A DNA stretch of 37,663 nt from Chara braunii (Eukaryota > Streptophyta > Charophyceae > Charales > Characeae): assembly GCA_003427395.1 (NCBI GenBank), contig BFEA01000007.1, positions 2,383,832 through 2,421,494 of the forward strand, written 5' to 3'. Shown piece by piece: positions 20,993-31,600 of this stretch (the first letter of the stretch is position 1; each line of letters begins with the position of its first letter). The notes under the pieces are model-generated. The model made no database searches, had not been told where the DNA came from, and saw nothing but the letters and a program-made list of their open reading frames with translations. The position numbers were made by a program, and so were the translations under genes.

Positions 20993-21067
20993 AGACCATT
21001 TCTTGATTTATGCGTGCCATCCTTGCTTAGGGTCCATGCTAATCTTCTTTGTATCGTTCTAATTTTA
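20993..21067 (-). pseudogene. U6: U6 spliceosomal snRNA pseudogene
   Basis: The minus strand reads AAAATTAGAACGATACAAAG, AAGATTAGCATGG, GCAAGGATGGCACGCATAAA and AAGAAATGGTC, matching the core of U6 snRNA over about 75 bases. The catalytic AGC triad (21040-21038) is kept. The ACAGAGA box that binds the 5' splice site reads ACAAAGA (21052-21046), and the internal stem-loop has several changes. The 5' hairpin is replaced by unrelated sequence, and the normal T-rich pol III stop after AAATGGTC is absent. It is therefore a pseudogene, not a working U6 gene. Confidence 0.88.
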
Positions 21068-21132
21068 AACCACCAGTACCTCCGAGCCTGTTTTTGCCCT
21101 CAGTGAGGGCATCTCAGGCCCGTGGCCAGGTT

Positions 21133-21408
21133 GTCAGATTCCATAAACTCAAAAAAAAGAAAAAAGACGGGAACACGGATTCGACCGTGAAAATGGCAAG
21201 ATACATTCCCGTAAGTGCCAGTGTGATCAGGGTTGCAATCCTCAGAGGGAACACAACTCGAGCAGATCACGGATTCAGATTGTCAGATTCCAGAAAAGAA
21301 AACAAGAAAAAAAAACCGAAAACATGGATTCGGCCTTGAAAACGGCTGGATACATCAGGGTTACAATCATCTGAGGAAACACAACTAGAGCAGATCACGG
21401 ATTCCGCC
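21133..21408. repeat. Two-copy tandem repeat
   Basis: Copies at 21133-21281 and 21282-21408 share GTCAGATTCC, an A-rich block, ATGGATTCG/ACGGATTCG, ATCAGGGTT and CAGATCACGGATTC. The second copy is about 22 bases shorter. No coding role is seen. Confidence 0.85.
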
Positions 21409-21995
21409 CTGCCTCGTTGGCGGGGGACACATAACAAACAAAAAAGAAATAAAAAAAAGAAAACAACAAGTTTCAGAATGTGACTGTTTTTGTTGTAAGA
21501 TGCATTCAAGATTGTGAGCACGACCTCCTAGACTACCCTGCCTGACATCATTGCAGTACAAAGGCCTTTTATTTTTTCCTTTTCCTTTCTTGCACGGGCA
21601 AAAGAAAACTACGATTTTCGGGATATTGCCAACCCTGTGTCCGACCCCCGAAAACTTCGGGTACAGGCCAAGACATCGTAATTTCCCAACACTGGGGGAG
21701 GTACGGGAGGTTTAACGAATGTCTCGAAGGACAAAAAACGTGGACCACATTTTTGACATATTACCTTGAGACTAGCCGGCCCTAGTGAAATATCTTTGAA
21801 TAAAAAGTTCAGTTTGTTTTTGAACAATTCAGGGGTGTACCAACTAAGCTAATCCTGTCGCTATCGATATTACTACCGCGGCCCGACCTTAAAAAAATAA
21901 AAAATAAAAAAGGAAATAAAACGGCTCGTACCTAAGTTCTTACAGGTGACTGTAGTGAATATGGTGAAGGCATAGTCTTACCCCATCAGTAATGG
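21409..21995. other. Intron sequence, no gene recognised
   Basis: No gene is seen. A tRNA D-arm-like string, GATTAGCTTAGTTGGTA on the minus strand (about 21857-21841), is not followed by a convincing anticodon arm, so I do not call a tRNA. Confidence 0.5.
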
Positions 21996-22046
21996 TGGAA
22001 GGTCGAGGTGCCAAGGGTCCCGCGGGCTCAAATCCCGTTTTTCCCG
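21996..22046 (+). pseudogene. tRNA-like 3' half
   Basis: GCGGGCTCAAATCCCGT can form a T arm (five pairs, one G-T), followed by a TTTTCCC acceptor-like end and then immediately trnS. A matching 5' half is not evident, so this is a weak fragment of a tRNA gene, perhaps one with a long variable arm. Confidence 0.3.
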
Positions 22047-22134
22047 GGAGGTATGGCTGAGTGGCTGAAGGCATTGGTTTGCTAAATCAACATACAACAA
22101 GATTGTATCATGGGTTCAAATCCCATTTCCTCCG
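22047..22134 (+). tRNA. trnS-GCU: tRNA-Ser(GCU), plant mitochondrial type
   Basis: The sequence folds as a full class II tRNA. The acceptor GGAGGTA pairs with TTCCTCC with one T-T mismatch. The anticodon arm is TTGGT/ATCAA with loop TTGCTAA, giving anticodon GCU. The long variable arm is ATACAA/TTGTAT (six perfect pairs), and the T arm is ATGGG-TTCAAAT-CCCAT. The discriminator is G and no CCA is encoded. The sequence is very like the trnS-GCU of plant mitochondria as I remember it. In this nuclear, TE-filled setting it is probably a mitochondrial DNA insertion, so expression is doubtful. Confidence 0.85.
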
Positions 22135-22141
22135 TTTAGTA

Positions 22142-22179
22142 GGGGGCGTAGTTCAAGTGGTAGAATGCATGTTTTGCAA
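22142..22179 (+). pseudogene. tRNA-Ala(UGC)-like 5' half
   Basis: GGGGGCGTAGTTCAAGTGGT then AGAATGCATGTTTTGCAA gives an acceptor 5' strand, a D arm (GTTC with GAAT) and an anticodon loop TTTGCAA with anticodon UGC. The sequence then changes to an A-rich stretch and no 3' half follows nearby. It lies 7 bases after trnS in the same direction, as in an organelle tRNA cluster. The break falls just after the anticodon loop, where introns of some organelle tRNA genes lie, but no intron features are seen. Confidence 0.6.
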
Positions 22180-22908
22180 GTAAAAGAATAATAAAGAAAA
22201 AGGAAGAGGGGGTTGTGAAAGAGAGGGGAATGCTGGCACCCCTTCGCTTCTGTGGTTGGTCCCAAACCTTGGGGCGTTTGATAAAACCAACGGGGGACAA
22301 CCTTGTCAGACCCACCTCTCGGTTCCTCCAACTATGCCGCTACTCCCTCGTCGTCGGATGTTGGGCTCGGTCCCCAAATCTACAACATGAAAGTCTCACA
22401 CAGTAACCGATAGTGCCATGCCAAAGGCTGGTAGTAGCACTATTGGAAACCCATATAAACGGGTTCCGCTTGTTGTGCCGTCTTACCCCAGTACCCTAAG
22501 GTCACACCTTGGCCTATCAGCTGCCGTTGTCGTGGGGGCACCCGGTACTACCTATGGCCCGTTCCTACATGTGGTCAAAATTATAAATAAAATTTTCCCC
22601 TAAATTTTTAATCAAAGCCATAATTTTTTAATCATAGACTCTAATCGTCGGTATGCGATAAATAATGACTTGCACCCTAAACTCGCACGTCAACACACTC
22701 GCTGATCTCATTTCGCGTGCGCCTGTTGTTTGGCTACAGGGAGTCGGCTGCAAGTCGTGCAATGCTTATGTAAAAACCTACCTCTTGTACCATCTCAGGT
22801 GCAACTTGTGCAAGGTGCGAAAATACGCGTGACCACCCTTGTAAGGATATTCACGCCGACACCGCCAGATCCAGATAGAGGTCAGACAGACCTCCCTCTT
22901 AGAGACCC
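22180..22908. other. Intron sequence, no gene recognised
   Basis: No gene is seen. The segment separates the mitochondrial-type tRNAs from the gag of element 4 and may include that element's leader. No primer-binding site of the TGGTATCAG type is found in it. Confidence 0.45.
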
Positions 22909-23403
22909 TTGATCTCCTCCAGCAGCTCGCCTGCTCCTAAGCCCCCTCCTATTACTCCACCCAAATCTCCACTCCATACCCATGCATCCTTGTCTGCTGC
23001 AGCCACCCCAACCAGTACACCCAAAGGCAGACCTGCTACTCCTCCCAAGGAGAAGAAAATGCAGCAAATGGTTACCGCTGGACCGGGGCCTGCAGACTCA
23101 TTTGTGTTTGAGCCCAAGTACCCCAAGGTGTCCCAGCCTGATAAGTTCACTGGGGATGACCCCAAAGTGCACGTGTCAGACTGGGTGGCCTTTATGAAAT
23201 CCTATTTGCGAGCCTTCACATGTCTTGAGGAAGGTAAGGTGACAACAACAGTGTCCCTCATGGGAGGGTATGCACTGGACTGGGCTAACTTTGAGGCGAG
23301 CAAGTCTCAGAAACAACTTGCTGATTGGGCTGCTGCAGGGATGGGATTTTCCAGGGCTCGGAGGCAAGCTTTGCGGACAAAGGAAAGGCCCGAAAGGCTG
23401 TAG
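22909..23403 (+). pseudogene. Gag N-terminal part of a Ty3/gypsy element (element 4)
   Basis: The frame begins with a Pro/Ser/Thr-rich segment, then FEPKYPKVSQPDKFTGDDPK and VSDWVAFMKSYLRA, the start of a plant-type Ty3/gypsy capsid domain (the P-x-K-F-x-G-D-x-P motif). It stops at 23401-23403, inside what should be the capsid. A shifted continuation (AVDELVGLGQAKYRGSLTC) follows. This is a broken gag. It lies in the host intron, antisense to the host gene. Confidence 0.78.
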
Positions 23404-24072
23404 ATGAGTTGGTTGGCCTTGGCCAGGCCAAATACAGGGGTTCCCTGACTTGTCCATGTTTGAAGAGGACAAGTTGATATGGTTTCTCAGGGCAGCACCC
23501 GAGAAGTACACCACAACCCAGTACACTGCAGGACACAAGGACTAGCGGTCCTTTGGCAGAGCAACTCTGGACACGGATGCTGCACTTCATGTTCAGTCCA
23601 CTTCCCAGAAGTGAAGCACCTCCTCTTCCTAGAGTTGGAGAAGGGAAAGAGAGGTAACTATGCCATGGAGTCTGGTGACGACTTGGCAGGCATGTGCTAG
23701 GGTGGATCAACTCCCCCAATTGGCCAGAATGCAACAATATCTTTAGACCAGGCTGCTCAACTGTTGGCCCAGGCACCGATGACCCTCACTAGGGTTACTC
23801 AATCCCAGGGACAAAGGCCACCGGGTTTTAAGGGGTCAGGCAAACGCCCAAGTGCTCCGCTGCAGCAGAACCTTCCCACATTTGCCAAGTGCCCAGCAAG
23901 TCCCATGGACGCTTCCTCTTTGCCTTGGAGGGATTTGAAAATCCAAGAACGAGTTTGGCAAAAAAGGAAGAGGACAGGGGGGTTTGTTTCAGGTGTGAGG
24001 GCAACGACTATGTGAAGGATTGCCTTAAGCAGAATCACAACCACCGCAACCATTCAAAAAACTAGTCAGGCC
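23404..24072 (+). pseudogene. Frame-shifted gag remainder and zinc knuckle (element 4)
   Basis: After the stop the gag continues in other frames, with a Gln/Pro-rich linker (RVTQSQGQRPPGFKG near 23785) and a knuckle CFRCEGNDYVKDC (23985-24023). The zinc-binding His is replaced by Asp at 24006-24008. A stop follows at the end of the HNHRNHSKN stretch. Confidence 0.75.
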
Positions 24073-24106
24073 AACAGAGGTTGCGGCCAAGTTCTGCTGC
24101 TCTGTT

Positions 24107-24204
24107 GGGGTTTGTTTTAGGTGTGAGGGCAACCACTATGTGAAGGATTGCCTTAAGCGGAATCACGACCACTGCAACCATTCAAAAAACTAGTCAGGCC
24201 AACA
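24107..24204 (+). repeat. Duplicated gag zinc knuckle (element 4)
   Basis: This is a near-identical second copy of about 23979-24076, offset by 128 bases and so in another frame. It encodes the intact CCHC knuckle CFRCEGNHYVKDC (24113-24151), with the His that the first copy has lost. Confidence 0.88.
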
Positions 24205-24419
24205 AATATAAAGTGTAATCAGTGAGGGGATTCTGCAGACTGTTGAGGGTTCAGCCTCCTGATGAGTCGGTGAAACTCCGACGAAACAGTTTGTCACAGC
24301 CCCTCGTTTGTTGTCCTCTTCTCTCTCTCTGCCTACGGTTTCACCGGGCAGTTCTGTTTGTGACGATATATATGTATATATATATATCCTTTGTTGAATT
24401 GACTTTCTCCCTCTCAGGA

Positions 24420-24560
24420 GAGGAATCAACATTAGAGGAGGAATATGACCAACTCTATTCTCTTCGTCTGCGGTTGAAGGAGAAGAAGAAGAGATTAGAA
24501 TTGGTCATGCTCAAGCCTCAAATTAACAGAACCAGAACGAATATTTCAAAGGCCGCATAA
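24420..24560 (+). pseudogene. Coiled-coil coding scrap before the element 4 3' end
   Basis: The end of the open frame at 24222-24560 reads EESTLEEEYDQLYSLRLRLK, then a Lys-rich helix, with heptad-like Leu spacing. It may be part of a second element's gag or an accessory frame. The pol genes expected between the zinc knuckle and the 3' LTR are missing. Confidence 0.35.
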
Positions 24561-24610
24561 CTGATTGTGATCAGTGATATGAATACGACGGCTTTCAGTG
24601 TCATCAGGTT

Positions 24611-24628
24611 CTACTAGGGGGAGGACAT
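24611..24628 (+). other. Polypurine tract of element 4
   Basis: CTACTAGGGGGAGGACAT precedes TGTTGCGACC, which looks like an LTR 5' end. The arrangement is the same as at 14429-14442 for element 2. Confidence 0.65.
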
Positions 24629-25540
24629 TGTTGCGACCAAGAGGTTTGTCAGAAAGCCATTGCTCAGTGTTTTGGCTGCAACTCGACCACCTTACTCTGT
24701 TTTTTTAACCGCCATTGCGGGACTCTCAGCCGGATCAAGTAACAATGCCCTCTCGTGCGAATTGAGTTTGACCCCTTGTTTTATCTCAAGAGTCTGACTT
24801 TTCTTCCTTCTGCCCTTCCTACTCCAAGTATAGTCTGTGGTTCTGAAACGAAGGTGGCACGTGGGGATTGCAACCCACAAAACAGCAAGACCTTGTGGGA
24901 GGTCCACCCACCGTTTGCAGGAGCTCTATCAAAACTCGGGAGGAGTTCTGGAGGGAAGGAACAGTCAGGTAAACCATCTTTTCGCGTTATGTGAACCAGA
25001 AATCTTATCAGTTTTCGTAGAAACTTATACGATACGACGCACTTGCAAAAGGCCGGCGTTCCCCTTGCACCTACGCCGCACCGCCCGCTCCGACTTTCAC
25101 CAACAGCTCCCACTAAACTCAAAACGCGCAAGCCAGTAAAGCGCGCCGAAACTTTTCTCGCGTGTTTATCCATCATACAAAGAGCCAGGCATTTGTTTCC
25201 AAGTTTCCAAGTTGAATGGCCTGACTGCTTTTTTTTTTTGCATTACCTTCTAATGGGTCAGACAACACTTCTAAGTTAAATGATTTAGTCGTTGTGGCTT
25301 CGTTTCGGGGACATGCATGGGTTGCTTTTTTGGACCAAGCATTTGTTTGTAAGTTGCATGGCTTGGTCTACCAGCTTTTGAGGGGGAGGTCTCTGAACTG
25401 ACCCTGGGCATTGTTTCTAAGTTCAATGGCCTAGGACTTAGTCAAATACTTGTCTTTTGCAATTTAATGGTCTAGGAGTTAGTCAAATATTTATCTTTTG
25501 CAAACTTCAACTTTTGTCCAAGTTCATAAATGACTTAGTA
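24629..25540 (+). repeat. Probable 3' LTR of element 4 and flanking sequence
   Basis: The LTR is inferred to start at TGTTGCGACC. Its right end is not defined, because no second copy is in the window. Bases 25190-25510 repeat a degenerate block containing GCATTTGTTT, AAGTT and ATGGCCT several times. No gene is seen. Confidence 0.5.
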
Positions 25541-25544
25541 TAAA

Positions 25545-25985
25545 TTCGGGAAACTTTACTTCTCTACTGAAGATACTGCCCAAATTTTTACTAATTCGAA
25601 GAGTTTGACAAATTTTGGCTTTGTGAAGTTATAATTACTTTTAGATTTCATATTAAACTTTGTATAAATTTTGGAAAGGCACTTTTCCTGTGGGAAGCGC
25701 TGCCGAAATTTCTCCAAATCTTAAAAAAAATAGTTACATTTTGTTTTGGCAGAACTTAAGTTTTATCTTGAGTTCATATTTGATTAAAGTGATTATGAAA
25801 AGCTTACCTCTCTACGGGAGATACTATCCAAACTTTTACTAAATCAGGGAGTTGGACAAAATTTGACTTCTAAAGTTGAAAGATCGCTTTCAGATTCTAT
25901 ATTCATTCTTATACGAGTTCTGTAAAGGTACTTTCCCTACAGGAAGCGCAGCCAAAATTTCATGAAATTTAGAGGGGTTAGTATA
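25545..25985. repeat. Degenerate ~247-bp tandem repeat
   Basis: Two AT-rich units start near 25549 and 25796. They share TCTCTAC-GA-GATACT-CC-AA, TTTTACTAA, and near their ends GGAAGCGC-GCC-AAATTTC. They are clearly diverged, so this is an old duplication. A third shorter match to the latter part lies near 26010-26045. Confidence 0.7.
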
Positions 25986-27053
25986 TTTTAGAACCTTGAA
26001 AGTTCGGCAGTCTGCCCTCACATTAGGGGAGTACTGCCAAAATTTTTAGCATGTGCAAATAAATATCAAAAGTGAAGTGGGAAGGTAGGAATATCTCTTA
26101 CTCACTAAGGCATAGCTTGAGCACAGACCTTTGTTGTGTTGCAGGTTTTTTTTCACTCGTATTGATCAAGGCTTGACTAACATCAACCTGATCCTACGAG
26201 GATCGACTTCTATTATCTTTCTGATAACAGGTCGGTTTCCGACTCAACATTGACTTTTTCTCGCTGCTCAACCTAAGGGTCTTAGCCCATGTAGGCTGAT
26301 TTGTTTCTTTGGGTTTTTACCTGAAGCTTGTGGGTTGATTTGTTTCTTTGGGTTTTTACCCGAAGCTTTGTTAAATGGCCATTTAAAAAGTACCGAGTGT
26401 TTTATTTTAGAAAGGTTGGACAAAGGTTAGGTCTTGTGTGAAAAAGGCAAGGGGTATTTGCAAAGAGTGGTTGAAGTTGACCCCGTGTAGTACATGGTTT
26501 GTTAATGTTGAATCCTTGATGTGCTTACATGTATGTTTTGTGATTGGAAGTTAAGATTTGACTTTGCCTGCGATCATAAGAATGTCCTGAAGGGAGTCAT
26601 ACCATGATTGTGCGAGTGTGGTTCCTTTTTAAACATTTTTTTAGTTGGAGCATAGCGGGTGTCAAAGTCAAACTCCTTGACCTGTTTTCAGACCTCCAAC
26701 GATGGAACCACGCTTTCATTGTTAGGGGTGTTCAACCGCTACAGAGGGCCGAAGCCCACCTACCACTCATCTCCGCACGATGCAAAAGAGGGTAGAACTC
26801 GCAACCACCTTTACGGTTGTCTAGCGTTGAGAGATTAACCCCTCAAAACACGTGTCAACTGACCCTTGAATGTCAAAGGCGACCCTCAAAATCATTGAGG
26901 GTCGCTCGAGTATACAATACGTCATCACTACGATTATTCGTGTATTCATGCATGGCTAGTCGAGTTTGTGTCACCGCAATATTTATTACCTCACGCATGA
27001 TACTCGTCTAATTCTTTCAACGACAAGTTATGAGTCAAATGTGGAAAAAAGGA
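25986..27053. other. Intron sequence, no gene recognised
   Basis: No gene is seen. A 39-base direct repeat, GATTTGTTTCTTTGGGTTTT with neighbours, occurs at about 26298 and 26337. At 26735-26840 the minus strand has a tRNA-like string with GGTTGCGAGTTC, a possible B box, but no full tRNA. Confidence 0.5.
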
Positions 27054-27345
27054 CTATTGTCTTAACCCGAAAAAAACGTACGTACGTTGTATAAGAATAC
27101 AACGTACGGGGTACATTGTATTCAAAACAACGTACGTACGTTGTACAATGAGTTTTAGGGTACAACTTTGTAGCAGCTTGTACAACGAGTCTTAGGGTAC
27201 AACATACGTACGTTGAAATTACCATAAATTTGAATACAACGTATGTACGTTATATTCGACAGTACTTTCTATTCAGGAAAAACTCGGCGATTTCGAGGTA
27301 AGTTAAATAAAACGTACGTACGTTTTTTTCGGGTTAAGACAATAG
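27054..27345. mobile_element. MITE with 35-bp perfect terminal inverted repeats
   Basis: Bases 27054-27088 are the exact reverse complement of 27311-27345. The repeat begins CTATTGTCTTAACCCG and ends ACGTACGTACGTT. TA lies at 27055-27056 and 27343-27344, so a TA target duplication with termini TTGTCTTAACCC is possible, as for Tc1/mariner-type elements. The 290-base body holds two further ACGTACGTACGTT-like blocks and a direct repeat, GTACAA-GAGT-TTAGGGTACAAC. No transposase is encoded, so it would need one supplied by another element. Confidence 0.85.
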
Positions 27346-27406
27346 GCGCGATTTATGTATGAAGTTTAACGTTGTTTCTCATGACATGTATCGCGTGGTT
27401 AGATAT

Positions 27407-28179
27407 GATTGTCCTAGTCGACGAGCGTAGAACTGTGCTGGAGAGATCAACGCCTCGGGAGGTGATTTGCGCACAGGTTCGATTCGGGCGTTAACCACGC
27501 ATACCCCTTATACTATAGCGAGCGAGAAAAGCCTTCGCATGTGGTTCGGTAGCTCGATGGGGATACACTCCCTAAGGGTTGGTGACAGCTCCCATGGGTG
27601 GGTGTAAGTTGTACCTCGTATCGCCCCATCCTGTCGTAGATTGTCCTAGTCGACTTGCGTAGAACTATGTTCGAGAGATCAACGCCTCGGGCGACAATTT
27701 GCGCACAGGTTCGATTCGGGCGTTAACCACGCATACCCCCTATACTACAACGAGCGAGAAACACCCCTTGATTGGGCCACCTCTACCATTGCATACGAAA
27801 AGCCTTCACATGTGGTTCAGTAGCTCGATGGGGATACACCCACCTAAGGGATGGTGACAACTCCCACCGGTGGAGGTAAGTTATACCTCGTGTCGCCCTA
27901 TCCTGTCATAGATTGTCCCAGTCGACGAGCGTAGAGCTGTGTTCGACAGATCAACGCCTCGGGCGATGATTTGTGCAGGTTCGATTCGAACGTTAACCAC
28001 GCATACCCCCTATACTACAGCGAGCGAGAAACACCCTTGATTGGGCCACCTCTGCGATTGCATACGAAAAGCCTTCACATGTGGTTCGGTAGCTCGGTGG
28101 GGAAACACCCGCCTAAGGGATGGTGACAGCTCCCACGGGTGGAGGTAAGTTGTACCTTGTGTCGCCCTATCCTGTCGTA
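27407..28179. repeat. Three-copy tandem repeat
   Basis: Units start with GATTGTCC-AGTCGAC at 27407, 27639 and 27911, with lengths of 232, 272 and 269 bases. Units 2 and 3 carry an extra block of about 40 bases (CTTGATTGGGCCACCTCT and neighbours) that unit 1 lacks. All contain AACGCCTCGGG, CAGGTTCGATTCG (B-box-like) and GGTAGCTCGATGGGG (A-box-like). The flanking sequence changes abruptly near 28180. Confidence 0.9.
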
Positions 28180-28259
28180 GGGGTTCGCAAAAGGTATGGC
28201 TGGCACACTCGGCCGGAGCAGAGGTATGGCTGGCACACTCTACCGGAGCAGCGAACGCT

Positions 28260-28655
28260 CTACGCGACAAGTCTTCCAAGATCCTGCGTGACGCAGCCGG
28301 GAGGGTCCCCCTCGGATCGACAACGGTTTTCCATTGCAGAGATCCTATCCATCAAGGTTGTATGGGCATCTTTGACTGTTGTGACATCCAAACGGATCCA
28401 CGCCGCCAGCTTCCGGTGGGTCTCATTAAATCTTTCATCAGATTCAGCCCTCAGGAAGTAATCAGCCAACTCAGCCCTCTCAGTCACCTCCTAAGTCCTC
28501 TTGTCCTCTGCCTCCTCTTTCAGCAGCCGCTCAAGCCTCTTTCATGTTTCTTATGCAGCTGCTCTCTCCTTCTCAGTCTCAAGCGCCAGAGCGGTTTTGG
28601 TAATTTCAGGGTCCTTGCCTTTCCCAAAACAGCCTGAGGCTTTGGAATCGTGCAT
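28260..28655 (-). pseudogene. Broken coiled-coil gag-like frame
   Basis: From ATG 28655 on the minus strand one frame reads to 28260 with three or so in-frame stops. The sequence is charged and helical: TALALETEKERAAA, then RLERLLKEEAEDKR, then ERAELADYFLRAESDERF, then HTTLMDRISAMENR. This looks like the N-terminal coiled coil of a plant Ty3/gypsy gag, similar in style to element 1. No capsid follows, because the tandem repeat begins soon after. The function is inferred from style only. Confidence 0.5.
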
Positions 28656-31600
28656 CCCGACAATTCTTTTCACAGAAAAAATAAAAATAAAAAAAATGGA
28701 TACACTGTGTTGTTTACTCAATCAGATAAGGGTTCAGATAGATAGCAGATCAGCACTTCGTGCCTGTAGGTGTTCAGCAAGGTTGCAGGCAGCGATCAAC
28801 AGCAAAACAACAATTGTTCACTATTATCGCACGCCCAACCGCTCAGAACAAAAATAAAATACATTCAGATCAGATACTTTTTGGATCTGCCCACGAACCT
28901 GCACGATTAGCAAGGCAAGAAAAAACGAGTCCACACGCCTTAAAAAAAAAAGAACTGCAGAGGGATGTCGTTCAGGTTTGCAGAAAAAAAATAAAAACGG
29001 TTAGTTGGCGGGGTGCAGACCAGCAGCTCGACTGTGTGGGCTTTACTGGACTGACGACACAGAGTTGCCACACAGAGCATTCTGACAGGACTGACAGAAC
29101 CCCTAGGACTGATAGCATTGATTGGACTCACAACAGATTGGACACAGCAGACTGACAGGACACAGCAATAGGCAGAGCGGGAACCACAAACACAGCCTGT
29201 GCCCAGGCTCAAGACCTGCAGTCAACTGCAGGCTAAGGTCGAACGGAAAGTCAAACCGTTGACAACCTACTAACAACGAGCACACTGACACGCTCACTGA
29301 CCTCTAGACGGACCTCGAACTGACAAACCTGACAGGTCAGCTCTAACGGACTGACCGACTGACATCGAGGGCCCAGGTCGCCAGAACGAACTCACTCAAT
29401 CGAGATCTTGATTGAAGATTCGCGCCCGTCAACTTTGACCGAATGTGGCCGACTTACAATCGGTGCCCAAACTGAATGTTTGCAGCAACGAAACTCAACC
29501 CTCAAACGGTCGTCCAAAACCAGTGGCTGGCCAAGCAGGCTGAGCCCTCAGGTCACCAGCCGGCTAATTAGCATCGGGCCCAAACTCAAGCCGGGAGACC
29601 ACTCTTTTTTTCCCTTTTTTTTTTACTCGTTTTCTTGCCCGTGCGTACCAATCAAACAACAGCTGTCATCGCCGAAATTGTTGAAGACTACGGGGCACTG
29701 CGCCAAACCGCCAACTGTCAACCCGGCAGATGTCAGCCACTAATTAGTCCCCTGGATGCATGCGGTCATGGCTCTCATGCCAACTGATATGTATCTGATT
29801 GAAACGAGATTCACCATGGCATCCACATGTTCCCATACACATGCACAATGAGAAGAGATCTCGGAGAGAGCAATTCACACCACACCAGATGAGAGAAGAC
29901 AGTGGAAGCACTCAAATACCAAAATAGAATTGGAAGTAATCAATCCGAATTAATATCCTTCTCCCTCCAATCAATCAACGCACTGTTTTTGCCAAGAATC
30001 CCAACCACATTATCAACACCCAGAACCAATTATTTACACAAGTTTCGTCGAACTATCTGGGAGTCTTCTTCGTCCTCCCTTCAATCAAGCTCTAGCTATG
30101 GCACGGCACAGCGCCCCACCCAACAGCCCAGCAGTTGCCCCCAACACTCCTGAACCCAACACGACATTCAGCAGTCCAATCACCATGCCCACTGCAGATA
30201 ATGTGTCCGCTCAACAGGGGAAAGTAGCTCCCTGGACGAAGAAGAAGAACTCCAGCACGATGAAGATGGAGCCTGCCACTCTCGAAGAAGACCTCACGAA
30301 AGAGCTGCTGCGTTGTAGGCCCAGCGCTGCCCTCAAAGTAACTGGCTGGCCAGCTATGGCCACCAGCAAATCACCACAATGGAGATGGCTGCGCAGTCAT
30401 AACAACGCAGCAGCAGGAACGCAACCTCCAGCACCCCACACCCCACGAAATGAACGAGCCAAGAACCCGTTTCCCTCAACCCTCTAGGACTCGACAGCTT
30501 ACAGCCTAAGAAAGACAACCTACTGCCTAGGACCGAATCTAGACAGAAAACAGGGAAAAAGGAGAAGCCTATGTGCCTGCTGCATCCAAAAGCAGAACGA
30601 ACAAAAAGGAAAGGCCAAAGGGCCTAAGACCAGCCAACAGAGACCACTACAGCCAACTCCAGGGATCGAGCCCAACGAGGCTCAAAACAAACAAATACGG
30701 CAAACACATTACAGGTCACAGGATCACATCGTGTGCTGCAGGTCACAGGATCAAGCACTCGAGATTGGGAATCAGCCTGCAAGGAAACTGCAATTCATTG
30801 CAATGTTATGACCAGATTCACCCTTTCCTAGCACGGACATGGCACCAGCGAGGAGTCGAGTGCTGCAGGCACTGGTTCTCTTGTCATAGATATCTGAGGG
30901 GCAAGCCCCGACCTTTGCTTGTGCTTGGCTCTGGGCCATACTATGCCCAGATTCACCCTTTCCTAGCACAGACATAGCACCACAGGGGCATTGCCATAAC
31001 TAAAGAACGAAAAACTGTTGTTCTCTCCTCTCAGAGAGCACGCATCTAGCTCGACTCCTGACAGTGTACGTCAACTGACAACATTGGTTGAACCCTGAAT
31101 GCAGAAGCATCAATACAGGACAGAGCGCAATGCCCAACTACTCCATTTACCACAAATCAACAGGCAGTCAAATTAGATGGGCAGAAAAGGTACAACCAAG
31201 GACAGACTATCCGAGGGAAGTTGAAATGCTTAGACGTTCCATAGTCGTTTCTGAAGTGAGGCTAATTCTCGAAATTGGGGTCTCCAGAACTGGGGCGAGT
31301 TTAAGAGGGCTTCCCCCTCGATCCAAATGGCTTTTATCACAAGAAGTGCATCTCTGGCAGTTCAGAAACTTGTGACACGTTCATTCCCCATGAACTTATC
31401 ACTCCTTTCCATTCTATTACAGGAGCAGCAGTATGCCAACCAAAGAAGAAAAGAAAGAGAGTGAAGGATATTGTCAACTATGTGGATCGGACGATTGGTA
31501 CGATGGATGGATGGATGGCAAGGAGGACTCCGGGGCAGAAAAAAGATAGGACAGATATACAGACAAACAAGCAAACATACACAGACAGAGACATTCCAAG

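Noticed and set aside
20993-21067. Functional U6 snRNA gene
   Set aside because: The ACAGAGA box is altered, the 5' hairpin is replaced, no pol III terminator follows AAATGGTC, and the sequence continues to a poly(A) tract.
21841-21900. Possible minus-strand tRNA with GATTAGCTTAGTTGGTA
   Set aside because: Only the D-arm-like string fits, with no anticodon or T arm following.
27407-28179. CRISPR-like or tRNA array
   Set aside because: Units are over 230 bases with no short direct repeat and spacer pattern, and the tRNA-like strings do not fold into a cloverleaf.
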